The position numbers and the translations under genes were made by a program. A stretch of DNA of 55,103 bases from an uncultured Eubacteriales bacterium (GTDB lineage Bacteria > Bacillota > Clostridia > Oscillospirales > Acutalibacteraceae): NCBI GenBank assembly GCA_900315195.1, contig OMYD01000004.1, positions 1-55,103 of the forward strand, given 5' to 3'. The notes below the pieces were generated by a model. That model was not told the DNA's origin and searched no databases. It saw only the letters and a program-made list of their open reading frames with translations. Shown here piece after piece: positions 24,421 through 32,169 of this stretch (within the stretch, counting starts at the first letter, position 1; the number at the start of each line of letters is the position of its first letter).

Positions 24421-25307
24421 CGCTTAAAGCCTCCTTTAGCTGCTCCTATGAGCGAGAACACGCCGAACGCGGCAATATCGACCGCGACTATTGTTGAACC
24501 GACGGGCGTGCTGAACAGAATTGAAATGATGATTCCCAGCGAGGCACAGAAAACACTGAGGCAAGCCGAACAGACAGTAACCGCCTTAAAGCTCTTGAGA
24601 ACTCGCATAGCCGAAAGCGCGGGGAAAATAATTAGCGCCGAAATAAGCAGCGAACCTACAAGATTCATTGAAATTACGATGATCACCGCAATAATGATAG
24701 CGATTATCAGGTTATATACGCTCGCCTTTGTTCCGGTTGCTGTTGCAAAATCCTCGTCAAAGGTGACGGAGAAGATTTTATTGTACAGGAAAATAAACAC
24801 CGCCACAACAATCAGCGAGACGATTATGCAGAAGTTTACCTCCTCATGGGTAAGCGTAAGGATTGAAAGCGAACCGAAAAGCGTTGAGCAAACGTCGCCC
24901 GAAATGTTCGCAGACTTCGGGAAAACATCAAGGTTCATCAGAAGATAGCCGATTGCAAGCGCTCCTACAGAAATCATGGCAACCGCAGCGTCGCCCTTGA
25001 CCTTGGCGTTTTTGCCTGTTCTCAAAAGCAGGACCGCGCTCAGAACGGTTATAGGCATAACAATCAGCATGTTGCCGCTTGCGTCAATTGCGGGCTTCCA
25101 CGCGCTGACAAGCGCTCCGGTAATCGAGGACACCGCCATTGCGCCGAAGGCTACATGAGAGAGTCCGTCACCTATAAATGAAAAGCGTTTAAGCACCAGC
25201 GTAACGCCCAAAAGCGAGGCGCACAGTGCCACGAGCACGCCGACAATCAAAGCGTATCGCACCTGAGAAAACTGAAAATAGTAGGACAGGGTATCAAATA
25301 TTTCCAT
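24417..25307 (-). CDS. znuB: Zinc/manganese ABC transporter permease
   Basis: 296 residues, seven to nine hydrophobic segments, ABC-3 family. LGVTLVLKRFSFIGDGLSHVAFGA near 35-58 is the family signature, with the Gly-Asp-Gly-Leu-Ser-His core that contacts the ATPase. It forms the membrane channel for Zn(II) (or Mn) import. It overlaps the ATPase gene by 14 bases and the lipoprotein gene by four. Metal specificity is inferred from the operator and the adjacent Fur-family gene. Confidence 0.9.
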   Translation of the reverse strand: MEIFDTLSYYFQFSQVRYALIVGVLVALCASLLGVTLVLKRFSFIGDGLSHVAFGAMAVSSITGALVSAWKPAIDASGNMLIVMPITVLSAVLLLRTGKNAKVKGDAAVAMISVGALAIGYLLMNLDVFPKSANISGDVCSTLFGSLSILTLTHEEVNFCIIVSLIVVAVFIFLYNKIFSVTFDEDFATATGTKASVYNLIIAIIIAVIIVISMNLVGSLLISALIIFPALSAMRVLKSFKAVTVCSACLSVFCASLGIIISILFSTPVGSTIVAVDIAAFGVFSLIGAAKGGFKR

Positions 25308-26010
25308 TGTTACCCTCCGTTTCTTTTGCCGATTCCATTGCGGAATATCTGAGATACTCTTCCCTTGTTCCGAAAAAGATTTTATCTCCTATATAAAGAA
25401 CTTTATTCGCAAACTGAATCGCCGCGCGCACATCGTGCGAGATCATTACAATCGTTATTCCGTATTCCTTGTTGAGCTTTTCGATCATGGCATACATCTC
25501 CTGAGTAGCCTTTGGATCAAGCGCCGCGACGGGCTCGTCAAGAAGGAGCATTTTTTCTGTGGCGCAAACCGCTCTGGCAAGCAATACACGCTGCTGCTGA
25601 CCGCCGGAAAGCTCGCGGTAACAGCGTTTCTTCAAATGAGAAATACCCATTAACTCTATATTTTTTTCTGCCTGACGCTTTTCCTCGCGATTATAGAAAG
25701 GGCGAAGTCCGCAGCGCCCCTGAAAGCCTGAAAGTACGATCTCAAAAACCGTGGCAGGAAAATCCTTCTGAATAGAGTTTTGCTGAGGAAGATACCCGAT
25801 TTCACGGCGGCTTAAACCGTCGCCTGTTTCTATTGTTCCGCTCATAGGCTTATGCAGACCGAGAACGGTCTTCATAAGGGTTGTTTTGCCCGAACCGTTC
25901 TCACCGAGAATGCAGACATAATCGCCGCTTTGGACGGAAAAGCTGAGATTTGATATTATTTCCTGCCCCTCGTAGCCGAGGGTGAGGTCTGTACATGTAA
26001 GTTGTGACAT
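25294..26010 (-). CDS. znuC: Zinc/manganese ABC transporter ATP-binding protein
   Basis: 238 residues. Walker A GENGSGKTTL near 37-46, Q loop PQQ near 79, signature LSGGQQQRV near 137, Walker B LLLDEPVAALD near 157 and switch His in ISHD near 190 are all present. It powers the import system formed with ZnuA and ZnuB. It follows the binding-protein gene after 20 bases. Confidence 0.93.
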   Translation of the reverse strand: MSQLTCTDLTLGYEGQEIISNLSFSVQSGDYVCILGENGSGKTTLMKTVLGLHKPMSGTIETGDGLSRREIGYLPQQNSIQKDFPATVFEIVLSGFQGRCGLRPFYNREEKRQAEKNIELMGISHLKKRCYRELSGGQQQRVLLARAVCATEKMLLLDEPVAALDPKATQEMYAMIEKLNKEYGITIVMISHDVRAAIQFANKVLYIGDKIFFGTREEYLRYSAMESAKETEGNNGNI

Positions 26011-26030
26011 AGATTATCCCCGAATATTCG

Positions 26031-26981
26031 TTAGTTCAACGCTTTTTTTAGCACATCAAGGTTGCTCTGCATAATGCTCAGATATGTATCGTCATCGCCT
26101 ACAGCCGACTGCATACTGTTGAGCGTAAGTACTTCAACGTCCTTTGTCTTTGCAGTATCGATAACCGCGTCGGCTATTTTTTTATCCGAGCCGTCGATAA
26201 TAATAAGCTTATTGAGCTTTAGCTCATCAAGCTTGTTTGCCAGAAATACAAGCTTCTTAAAGCTTGCCTCGCTCTCTGCCGAACAGCCGGAAAACGCCGC
26301 GTAATATTTTAATTTATAGTCGTCGGTAAGATAGCGGAACGGAAAACGGTCGGCAAAAATAAGAGTATTGTTTTTTGCGGATTTACACGCTTGCTCATAC
26401 TGACCGTCAAGCTCGTTGAGCTTTGCGATATAAGCTTCGGAGTTCTTTGAGTATGTTTCTTTATTATCGGGATCTTTTTCGCCGAGAGTGTCGGCAATGC
26501 TCTTACATAGCTTTAAGGCGTTTTTGACCGAGAGCCAGATATGCTCGTCGATTTCCTTTTCGTCCTCTTCCCCTTCGTCCTCGGATTGCATGCCCTCAAC
26601 CGTCTTTTCTTCCTTTGCCATGTCGCCGAGAGCCTCAATAAGATTAAGAGCCTTAATGTCCTTGTTCTGGGCTTCCTTCAAAACGTCGTCTACCCATTTA
26701 TCGGACTCGCCGCCGACATAAATAAACACATCGCTTGATGAAATATTAATAATATCCTTAGCAGTTGGCTGGAAGCTGTGAAGGTCAACTCCCTTGTCAA
26801 GCAAAAGATCAACCTCTACATTGTCAACATCGCCGACAATCTGCTTTACCCACTCGTATTCCGGGTAAATTGTAGCTATGATTTTCAGCTGCTTTCCGCT
26901 GCCGGACTTTGCTGAACCGCAGCCCGCAAAAGCAGCAATCAAAACCACCGCGCACAACAAAACTGAAATTATTCTTTTCAT
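26031..26981 (-). CDS. znuA: Zinc/manganese-binding lipoprotein of the ABC importer
   Basis: 316 residues from ATG 26981 (AAGGA seven bases upstream). Lipoprotein signal with AFAGC (Cys 21). Cluster A-I metal-binding fold: IIATIYPEYEWVKQI, metal His in GVDLHSFQPT near 70, a flexible acidic loop (EDEGEEDEKE, near 140) where other ZnuA proteins have a His-rich loop, then DEHIW. The acidic rather than His-rich loop is notable. It lies 14 bases after the zur gene. Confidence 0.9.
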   Translation of the reverse strand: MKRIISVLLCAVVLIAAFAGCGSAKSGSGKQLKIIATIYPEYEWVKQIVGDVDNVEVDLLLDKGVDLHSFQPTAKDIINISSSDVFIYVGGESDKWVDDVLKEAQNKDIKALNLIEALGDMAKEEKTVEGMQSEDEGEEDEKEIDEHIWLSVKNALKLCKSIADTLGEKDPDNKETYSKNSEAYIAKLNELDGQYEQACKSAKNNTLIFADRFPFRYLTDDYKLKYYAAFSGCSAESEASFKKLVFLANKLDELKLNKLIIIDGSDKKIADAVIDTAKTKDVEVLTLNSMQSAVGDDDTYLSIMQSNLDVLKKALN

Positions 26982-26995
26982 ATACTGTTCCTTCT

Positions 26996-27391
26996 TCACT
27001 GTTTTTGACATTCGCGGCAAACTCCGTATAGCACGGTGCTCGCCTTATCTATTGCAAACTCGTCGCTTTGGGCAAGGTTTTCAATCAGCATTTTTGCGCA
27101 CTCGCTGTTCATGTGATATGTTTTTCCGCATTTTTCACATGAAAGGTGCAGACATTCCTTACAGTGCAAGCCCTCGGTATACTGATAAAACACCTCGCGT
27201 GAGCCGCTGTTATTTACGCGTCTTACCTTGCCTTCCTTTTCAAGCTCGGAAAGGTTGCGGTAAACGGCGCTTATGCTTATACCCTCGCCGCAAAGCGCCT
27301 CCTCAAGCTGCTTCGCCGAAAGCTTTTCATCCGCGTGACTTGAAAGAAAGCTTAAAAGCGCCTTTCTCTGCTTTGTCATATACTTAGGCAA
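26996..27391 (-). CDS. zur: Fur-family regulator, probably Zur
   Basis: 131 residues. The start is taken as TTG 27391 because AGGAGG sits seven bases upstream; the longer frame from 27424 would run through the operator. N-terminal winged helix with ISAVYRNLSELEKEGKV (about 40-58), then the metal region HCKECLHLSCEKCGKTYH and a C-terminal CREC: two CxxC pairs for structural zinc. As first gene of the zinc operon it probably represses itself and znuACB when zinc is sufficient. The operator overlaps its transcription start. Confidence 0.9.
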   Translation of the reverse strand: MPKYMTKQRKALLSFLSSHADEKLSAKQLEEALCGEGISISAVYRNLSELEKEGKVRRVNNSGSREVFYQYTEGLHCKECLHLSCEKCGKTYHMNSECAKMLIENLAQSDEFAIDKASTVLYGVCRECQKQ

Positions 27392-27405
27392 AAGAGCACC
27401 TCCTG

Positions 27406-27426
27406 ATTTGCGAATCATTCGCAAAT
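27406..27426. promoter_or_regulatory. Zur-type operator (perfect inverted repeat)
   Basis: ATTTGCGAAT, one central base and ATTCGCAAAT form a perfect 10-1-10 inverted repeat. The inner TGCGAAT-N-ATTCGCA has the 7-1-7 layout of Fur/Zur boxes in Firmicutes. It begins one base after the -10 box, so a bound repressor would block transcription start. Confidence 0.85.
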
Positions 27427-27427
27427 T

Positions 27428-27456
27428 ATTATATCAAAAGACAACACTATTGTCAA
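27428..27456 (-). promoter_or_regulatory. Promoter of the zinc operon
   Basis: On the minus strand TTGACA (27451-27456), 17 bases, TATAAT (27428-27433). The Zur-type operator follows directly. Confidence 0.88.
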
Positions 27457-27574
27457 GGTAAAAGCGCCGATAATATAAAAAGTCGTTTTTTACTAATAAA
27501 CTATTACAAATATTATATTAAAATGTCATTTTTTACAAAATATTGCGCAAAACAAAAAAAGTATCTTAAAGCAA

Positions 27575-27603
27575 TTGTTAATAAGTTTTTAATATGTTAT
27601 ACT
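27575..27603 (+). promoter_or_regulatory. Promoter of the membrane-protein gene
   Basis: TTGTTA (27575-27580), 17 bases, TATACT (27598-27603), about 50 bases before the start codon. Confidence 0.7.
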
Positions 27604-27653
27604 GTTGAAGCGCTTAAAATTGCTGCATATAAAAAATGAACGGAGGAGACAAA

Positions 27654-28406
27654 ATGTCAACAGATAACAAAGAACATATAACAGTCGTTTCCGAGGCGGA
27701 AACCGAAAAGGAGGCAGCTCCTGAAAAGAAAAAATTTTTTACAGCCAACCGCATTGAGATCATCGTAGCTATTTTCCTTGGCATTACAGCACTGCTTACT
27801 GCCTGGGCAACCTGGATCGGCTCGCTGCACGGCGGCAACCAGGCAACTAATTATACAAAGAGCAACAACCTTGCCGCTGAGGGCAACTCCGAATATAACG
27901 CCGAGATGCAGCTTTATCTTTCTGATATGATGGCGTGGAACACCGCTATCGATTACCAGATCGACGCTGAAGTAGCCAGAATGAAGGGTGAAGAAGCCGA
28001 AGCTCAAGTCTATGAAAACAAAATGGAAGCGTATATTAACCAGAACTGCAGCAAAATAATGGCGGAAGCAATTACTAAAATGGATAAGAATATGACTTCG
28101 CCCTTTGAGGTAGAAGGAACGGTAGAGAAATATTTTGAGACATCCAATAAAATCAACGCTGATTCCCAGGCACTTCTTGAGGAAGGTAAGCAAGACAACG
28201 CCCACGGCGACGCTTATAACCTTGTCAACGTAATCTTTTCCGTTGTTCTTTTCCTGCTTGGTATTGTAGGTATATTCAAGAACCTGCCGAACCGCGCGGT
28301 TGTACTTTGCATCGCGATTGCCGGCCTGGTGATTGCTACAATATACATGTTCACCATTCCCCTTCCCACAGGGTTCAATTTCCTCGGATACTTCGGAATG
28401 GGCTAA
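27654..28406 (+). CDS. Membrane protein of unknown function (DUF4337-like layout)
   Basis: 250 residues from ATG 27654, with GGAGGAG seven bases upstream. A charged N-terminus is followed by one membrane segment at about 36-58 (IIVAIFLGITALLTAW), an acidic hydrophilic region of about 130 residues rich in E, N and Y, and two closely spaced membrane segments at the C-terminus (about 185-245). One-plus-two segments around a soluble middle resemble DUF4337 proteins. No catalytic motif was seen. It has its own promoter and terminator. Confidence 0.7.
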   Translation: MSTDNKEHITVVSEAETEKEAAPEKKKFFTANRIEIIVAIFLGITALLTAWATWIGSLHGGNQATNYTKSNNLAAEGNSEYNAEMQLYLSDMMAWNTAIDYQIDAEVARMKGEEAEAQVYENKMEAYINQNCSKIMAEAITKMDKNMTSPFEVEGTVEKYFETSNKINADSQALLEEGKQDNAHGDAYNLVNVIFSVVLFLLGIVGIFKNLPNRAVVLCIAIAGLVIATIYMFTIPLPTGFNFLGYFGMG

Positions 28407-28428
28407 GCACCATATTAATACAACAAAA

Positions 28429-28477
28429 ATGCCGAAAAGACAATGCCGTTACCGACATGCCTTTTCGGCATATTTTT
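28429..28477. terminator. Bidirectional terminator
   Basis: ATGCCGAAAAG (28429-28439) and CTTTTCGGCAT (28461-28471) form an 11-bp stem with T/A runs on both sides, between two convergent transcripts. Confidence 0.85.
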
Positions 28478-28970
28478 ATTGAGAGAAAAATGACACCACA
28501 TAATTATCGTACGGTACATCAATACGAACTATTCCACCGTCATTACGTGTTAGTGAAAACTCGGCGTCTGTGCCGCCGTCAAAGCTTGCTTTAAGCTTAT
28601 CGCCGTCAAGCTCATAGCTTCCCTTATGGGTACCGTCGGAAATATCGCTTGGATGAAGCCACAGCTCAAATCCGTTTTCACCGTCAAATGAAAGGGTTCC
28701 CTGATAGTTGCTGTATTTTACATTGTAAACCTCGCGGATATCGACCTCGTCGCCGCTGGCGGTTTTGGCGGTCTGAGAAACCCAAGTGGTGTTGCGCAGA
28801 ACATGCTTTGCGCTATCCTCGTTTGTCCTGATAACGATAAACACAACAAGCGCCGCAACTAACAATGCCGCGATCACAGCGGCTATAATCGGCTTTAAAT
28901 GAATTCTTTTTTTTGAAGGCCGCTGTTTTTCGCGAGCGGACATCTTTTTCTTCTTATTAGCCTTAGCCAT
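28476..28970 (-). CDS. Membrane-anchored protein of unknown function
   Basis: 164 residues. A very basic N-terminus (about 1-25) is followed by one membrane segment (about 28-48) and an extracytoplasmic domain of about 110 residues with a beta-rich pattern, ending in VVSFFSQ. The order N-T-T-W-V near the start and S-Y-E-L-D-G-D-K-L-K in the second half are typical of small lipocalin-like domains. It is last in a run with two membrane genes and shares their layout with its neighbour. Function unknown. Confidence 0.65.
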   Translation of the reverse strand: MAKANKKKKMSAREKQRPSKKRIHLKPIIAAVIAALLVAALVVFIVIRTNEDSAKHVLRNTTWVSQTAKTASGDEVDIREVYNVKYSNYQGTLSFDGENGFELWLHPSDISDGTHKGSYELDGDKLKASFDGGTDAEFSLTRNDGGIVRIDVPYDNYVVSFFSQ

Positions 28971-28971
28971 T

Positions 28972-29619
28972 TTATTTTTTCTCCGAGAAGTTGACTTTGT
29001 ATTCAGCTACGCCGCCAAAGTTATAAATAATGTAGAAACTAAACGGTTTTGAGGAAGCGTCATCCCATTCAATTACCGTTATGTTCATTTGTCTGTCAGG
29101 CAGATATGTAGCTTTAATTTTACGGTTTTCGGCATTATAAGCACCTGACTCCATTCCCGAGGCGCTGATAGTATCCTTAAATGTTCCGTTACTGTAAAAA
29201 GTAATCGCTCCGCTGGCGTAGTCTTTTCCAAACAGACTACGCATGCTGACCTTTTCACCTGTAGCTACATCCTCAGCAACTGAATCGGGAACATAAACAC
29301 CGTCAAAATGCGTTACCTCTCCACCCTCAGTGGGGATATAGATGTCTATAGTGGGCATTGTGTCGGGTTCTTCTGTTTCAACGGGGACTTCCGATGTAGG
29401 CGGAGCATCGGGAAGCTTCAATGTTGTGTCTGCGGTTGAATCTTCCGAAGCAGCGGAACCCGCGCCGGCCGAAGATGTTTCAGACTGCTTTTTATCATCG
29501 TTTGATTTTCCTGAGTTTAAAGCTAAAATAATTACCGCCACAGAAATAATAATAACCGCAATTACCGAAATAATGACTATCAGTCGTTTTTTATTTGATA
29601 TTATTTCTTTGATATTCAT
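28972..29619 (-). CDS. Membrane-anchored protein with Ser/Thr/Pro-rich stalk
   Basis: 215 residues. One membrane segment at about 12-34 (IVIISVIAVIIISVAVIILA) is followed by an acidic S/T/P-rich stalk to about 110 and a beta-rich C-terminal domain with GVYVPDSVAE and an ITFYSNGTFKD element. It is one base upstream of the preceding small anchored gene and shows the same one-segment-plus-beta-domain plan, suggesting that the two are distant paralogs or partners. Function unknown. Confidence 0.65.
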   Translation of the reverse strand: MNIKEIISNKKRLIVIISVIAVIIISVAVIILALNSGKSNDDKKQSETSSAGAGSAASEDSTADTTLKLPDAPPTSEVPVETEEPDTMPTIDIYIPTEGGEVTHFDGVYVPDSVAEDVATGEKVSMRSLFGKDYASGAITFYSNGTFKDTISASGMESGAYNAENRKIKATYLPDRQMNITVIEWDDASSKPFSFYIIYNFGGVAEYKVNFSEKK

Positions 29620-29620
29620 A

Positions 29621-30595
29621 TTATTCTCCGCTTCTTTCAGCCTCGCGCTTCAGCTTCATAATAACACTTTTTTTCATCATCTTTCCGTTAAAATAAATGT
29701 ACTCGTCATCGGAAAGGCTTTCATCAACCTCAAAATCTTTTATGCTTTGCATAAAATCTTCTTTTACTTCTACGGGATTACGCTTATTTTTCGTCTCAAT
29801 CATCTTGGCGTTGACCGCGTTTACAGCCTGAGTCTGCATGGACTTGTCCGTTATCATTTCATACATTCTTTGATAAACAGCCGAATGGATTATAAACGCA
29901 GAAATCGCGGGTATAAAAAGAGCAGCCAAAACAATTGTAACAATAACAACCGCCATAGGGCTTCCGTAGCACGCAATAAGAAATGTCATTGAAATAATCA
30001 AAAGAAGAGAAACACCGAGCAACCCTATGATATTCTTCTTTATTTCACCGTAGCTCATAAGGAAAGAATTCTTATATATATACCGCATCGGAATATCAAA
30101 AGTGACCGTCATAGCGGGAATATAAAAGAACATGAAAATAAAGAAAAACATAATAAGGACGGAAATAATCAGAGGCCCGATGAATACGGAGTTGGAGGAA
30201 ATCAGTTTCATGTAGAGATTTATTGACACAAAACTGAATACCACCACTACATAGAATAATATTCCGTGCACCAGAAAGCGCAGAAAATTGTCTTTAACCG
30301 CAGAGAAGAAGTTGCTGAAAACCGGTACCTTTTCATCTTCAATTGTCATTTTTGCCGTAACCTTTACCACACCGGCGTAAAAAGGAAATACGGGAATAAT
30401 CGCGAGCAATCCAATAAGCGGAGCCTGCGTATCGCTAAGCGGCAAAACCGTCGATAAAAACCAAAAAAGAGCCGTAAACGCGCCTAACGGCACGGCAAAT
30501 ATCAGGTTAGTAAGAATCAGCCTTGGAAAATTCCTAAACAGATTTGTGAATACCGCGGCAATCGGCAGGGTATTTTTTTTTGATTCTGAAGCCAT
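29621..30595 (-). CDS. DUF624/YesL-like integral membrane protein
   Basis: 324 residues with about five or six membrane segments in the first 230, and a charged cytoplasmic tail of about 90 residues. The segment layout and the phrase FPFYAGVVKVTAKM fit DUF624/YesL-type proteins, whose role is unknown. It follows the SpoIIM-like gene after 27 bases and precedes the anchored protein gene by one base, so all are likely co-transcribed. Confidence 0.65.
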   Translation of the reverse strand: MASESKKNTLPIAAVFTNLFRNFPRLILTNLIFAVPLGAFTALFWFLSTVLPLSDTQAPLIGLLAIIPVFPFYAGVVKVTAKMTIEDEKVPVFSNFFSAVKDNFLRFLVHGILFYVVVVFSFVSINLYMKLISSNSVFIGPLIISVLIMFFFIFMFFYIPAMTVTFDIPMRYIYKNSFLMSYGEIKKNIIGLLGVSLLLIISMTFLIACYGSPMAVVIVTIVLAALFIPAISAFIIHSAVYQRMYEMITDKSMQTQAVNAVNAKMIETKNKRNPVEVKEDFMQSIKDFEVDESLSDDEYIYFNGKMMKKSVIMKLKREAERSGE

Positions 30596-30622
30596 TTTAA
30601 CCTCCTGTGCCGCGCAAAACGG

Positions 30623-31276
30623 CTAGAATTGAAAAGTCCCCGCAAACAGTGTCCACAAAAGAGTGTCCAGAAGCGCGGCAACGGATACAACGCCGAGCGA
30701 TGAAAAAAATCTTGACGAAAACCGCAGCAAATCCTCTCTGAGAGACGCCGCCGGAGTTTTCCTGCTCAGCGAATAAAAAAATGCGTGTTTTGAAAACGCA
30801 AACGCTTTTACCGCAAAACTTATAAGCGCCGCGCAAAAAACAAAGGTTCCTGGAAGAAGAACCAACAGATAGAATCCCGCTCCGCTCAGTCCGTGAGAAA
30901 CACACAGCCAGCCTGCAGTAACACCGGTGCCAAAGCCCTTGAAACACAGCAGAGCCGCAATAAACGGAATTCCCCAAGCGGCAATGCCCAGCAGATAAAC
31001 GCCGAGCAAAAAGATAAAATCAGAGGCAAAGCATGCGCAAAAGGTGCCAAAAGCTCCCTGATTCAGCCTTGCGTCAAGATTGGTCGTAAACAGAAAATCA
31101 AGCGAACGCAAGGTGTTTTTATCAGCGCTTCGTGAATAAAAAGCTCCGAGTACCAGCCCTGCAAGCAAAAGAGCCGCAAATATCAGAGTTATTCCGTGAC
31201 GTCTGATAATCATTTTGAAGTCGGGCATACGCCGTCTTCCCCGAGGCAATCCCAAAGATAATACAATACCTTTCAT
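30623..31276 (-). CDS. SpoIIM-like (stage II sporulation protein M family) membrane protein
   Basis: 217 residues from ATG 31276, selected for AAAGGA upstream. Five or six membrane segments; the family-type loop LLCFKGFGTGVTAGWL lies near 117-132, and A-x-x-D-x-L near the C-terminus. SpoIIM in the strict sense takes part in engulfment; many non-spore homologs are unassigned. Whether this is the sporulation gene itself is unclear since no spo genes flank it. Confidence 0.65.
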   Translation of the reverse strand: MKGIVLSLGLPRGRRRMPDFKMIIRRHGITLIFAALLLAGLVLGAFYSRSADKNTLRSLDFLFTTNLDARLNQGAFGTFCACFASDFIFLLGVYLLGIAAWGIPFIAALLCFKGFGTGVTAGWLCVSHGLSGAGFYLLVLLPGTFVFCAALISFAVKAFAFSKHAFFYSLSRKTPAASLREDLLRFSSRFFSSLGVVSVAALLDTLLWTLFAGTFQF

Positions 31277-31353
31277 ATAAAACATTCCTTTCCGCGGTTG
31301 TCCACAGTAAAGAATATGCGGGATTTATGAAAGGTATGAGATTTTTATTTGAT

Positions 31354-32157
31354 TTAAAAAAGCTTACCAAGCTCTTCTGCCCTGTCTGTACACGCCTGCA
31401 TGGCGTCAAGTATTCCTTCGGTAAAACCGTGTTCTCTAAGCTTTTCAAGCGCCGCGATAGTAGTACCGCCCTTTGAGCTTACCTTTTCAATAAGCTTATC
31501 GGGAGTATCGCCGCTCTCTTTGAGCATTGCGGCTGAGCCTTCCAGCGTAGCGCAGATAAGGTTCATTGCCTGCTCGTAGCCGATACCGCAGCTCTGAGCG
31601 TAGTCAGCCATCGCTTTGGCAAAAAGATATATATACGCAGGACTGGAGCCGTTGACAGAAATTATTTCGTTCATATGCTCCTCTGAAATGTACTCGCAAA
31701 CACCGCTGCCTGCAAACATGTTATAAACAAGCTCTTTATCCTCGCTGCTGATGTTTTCTGACGGGCAAAGCGCCGAGGCACCCTTCTTGAGCAGCAAAGG
31801 CGTATTTGGCATGACCCTTACCACAGGGCAGTTACACCCCAGAGCCTTGCGTACATACCCAATCGAAATACCTGCCGCAATTGATACAAATGTCTTGTTT
31901 TCTGTCGCTTCGGCCTTTACGGCGTCAAGAACCTCAGCGTAATTCTGAGGCTTAACCGCAAGTACAATTATATCGCAGGAATTCACAAGCACAGGCGATG
32001 AGGAATAAACCTCAACGCCCATGCCAAGCATAATGTCTGTTTTTTCTTTGTCGGTATCATAAACACCGAGCATATCGGCACTGCCGTTTTGAGCAATCAT
32101 GCCTTTAATAATTGCTGTTGCCATGTTACCGGCACCGATAAAACCAATTTTTTTCAT
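31354..32157 (-). CDS. proC: Pyrroline-5-carboxylate reductase
   Basis: 267 residues, normal for ProC, which makes proline from pyrroline-5-carboxylate with NAD(P)H. N-terminal Rossmann motif IGFIGAGNMATAI (about 4-16), VRVMPNTPLLLKKG near 120 and the C-terminal VSSKGGTTIAALEKLREHGF region near 226-246 are typical. It starts 12 bases after the stop of the large lysozyme gene, an odd metabolic gene among envelope genes. Confidence 0.95.
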   Translation of the reverse strand: MKKIGFIGAGNMATAIIKGMIAQNGSADMLGVYDTDKEKTDIMLGMGVEVYSSSPVLVNSCDIIVLAVKPQNYAEVLDAVKAEATENKTFVSIAAGISIGYVRKALGCNCPVVRVMPNTPLLLKKGASALCPSENISSEDKELVYNMFAGSGVCEYISEEHMNEIISVNGSSPAYIYLFAKAMADYAQSCGIGYEQAMNLICATLEGSAAMLKESGDTPDKLIEKVSSKGGTTIAALEKLREHGFTEGILDAMQACTDRAEELGKLF

Positions 32158-32169
32158 ATTAAACTTCCT

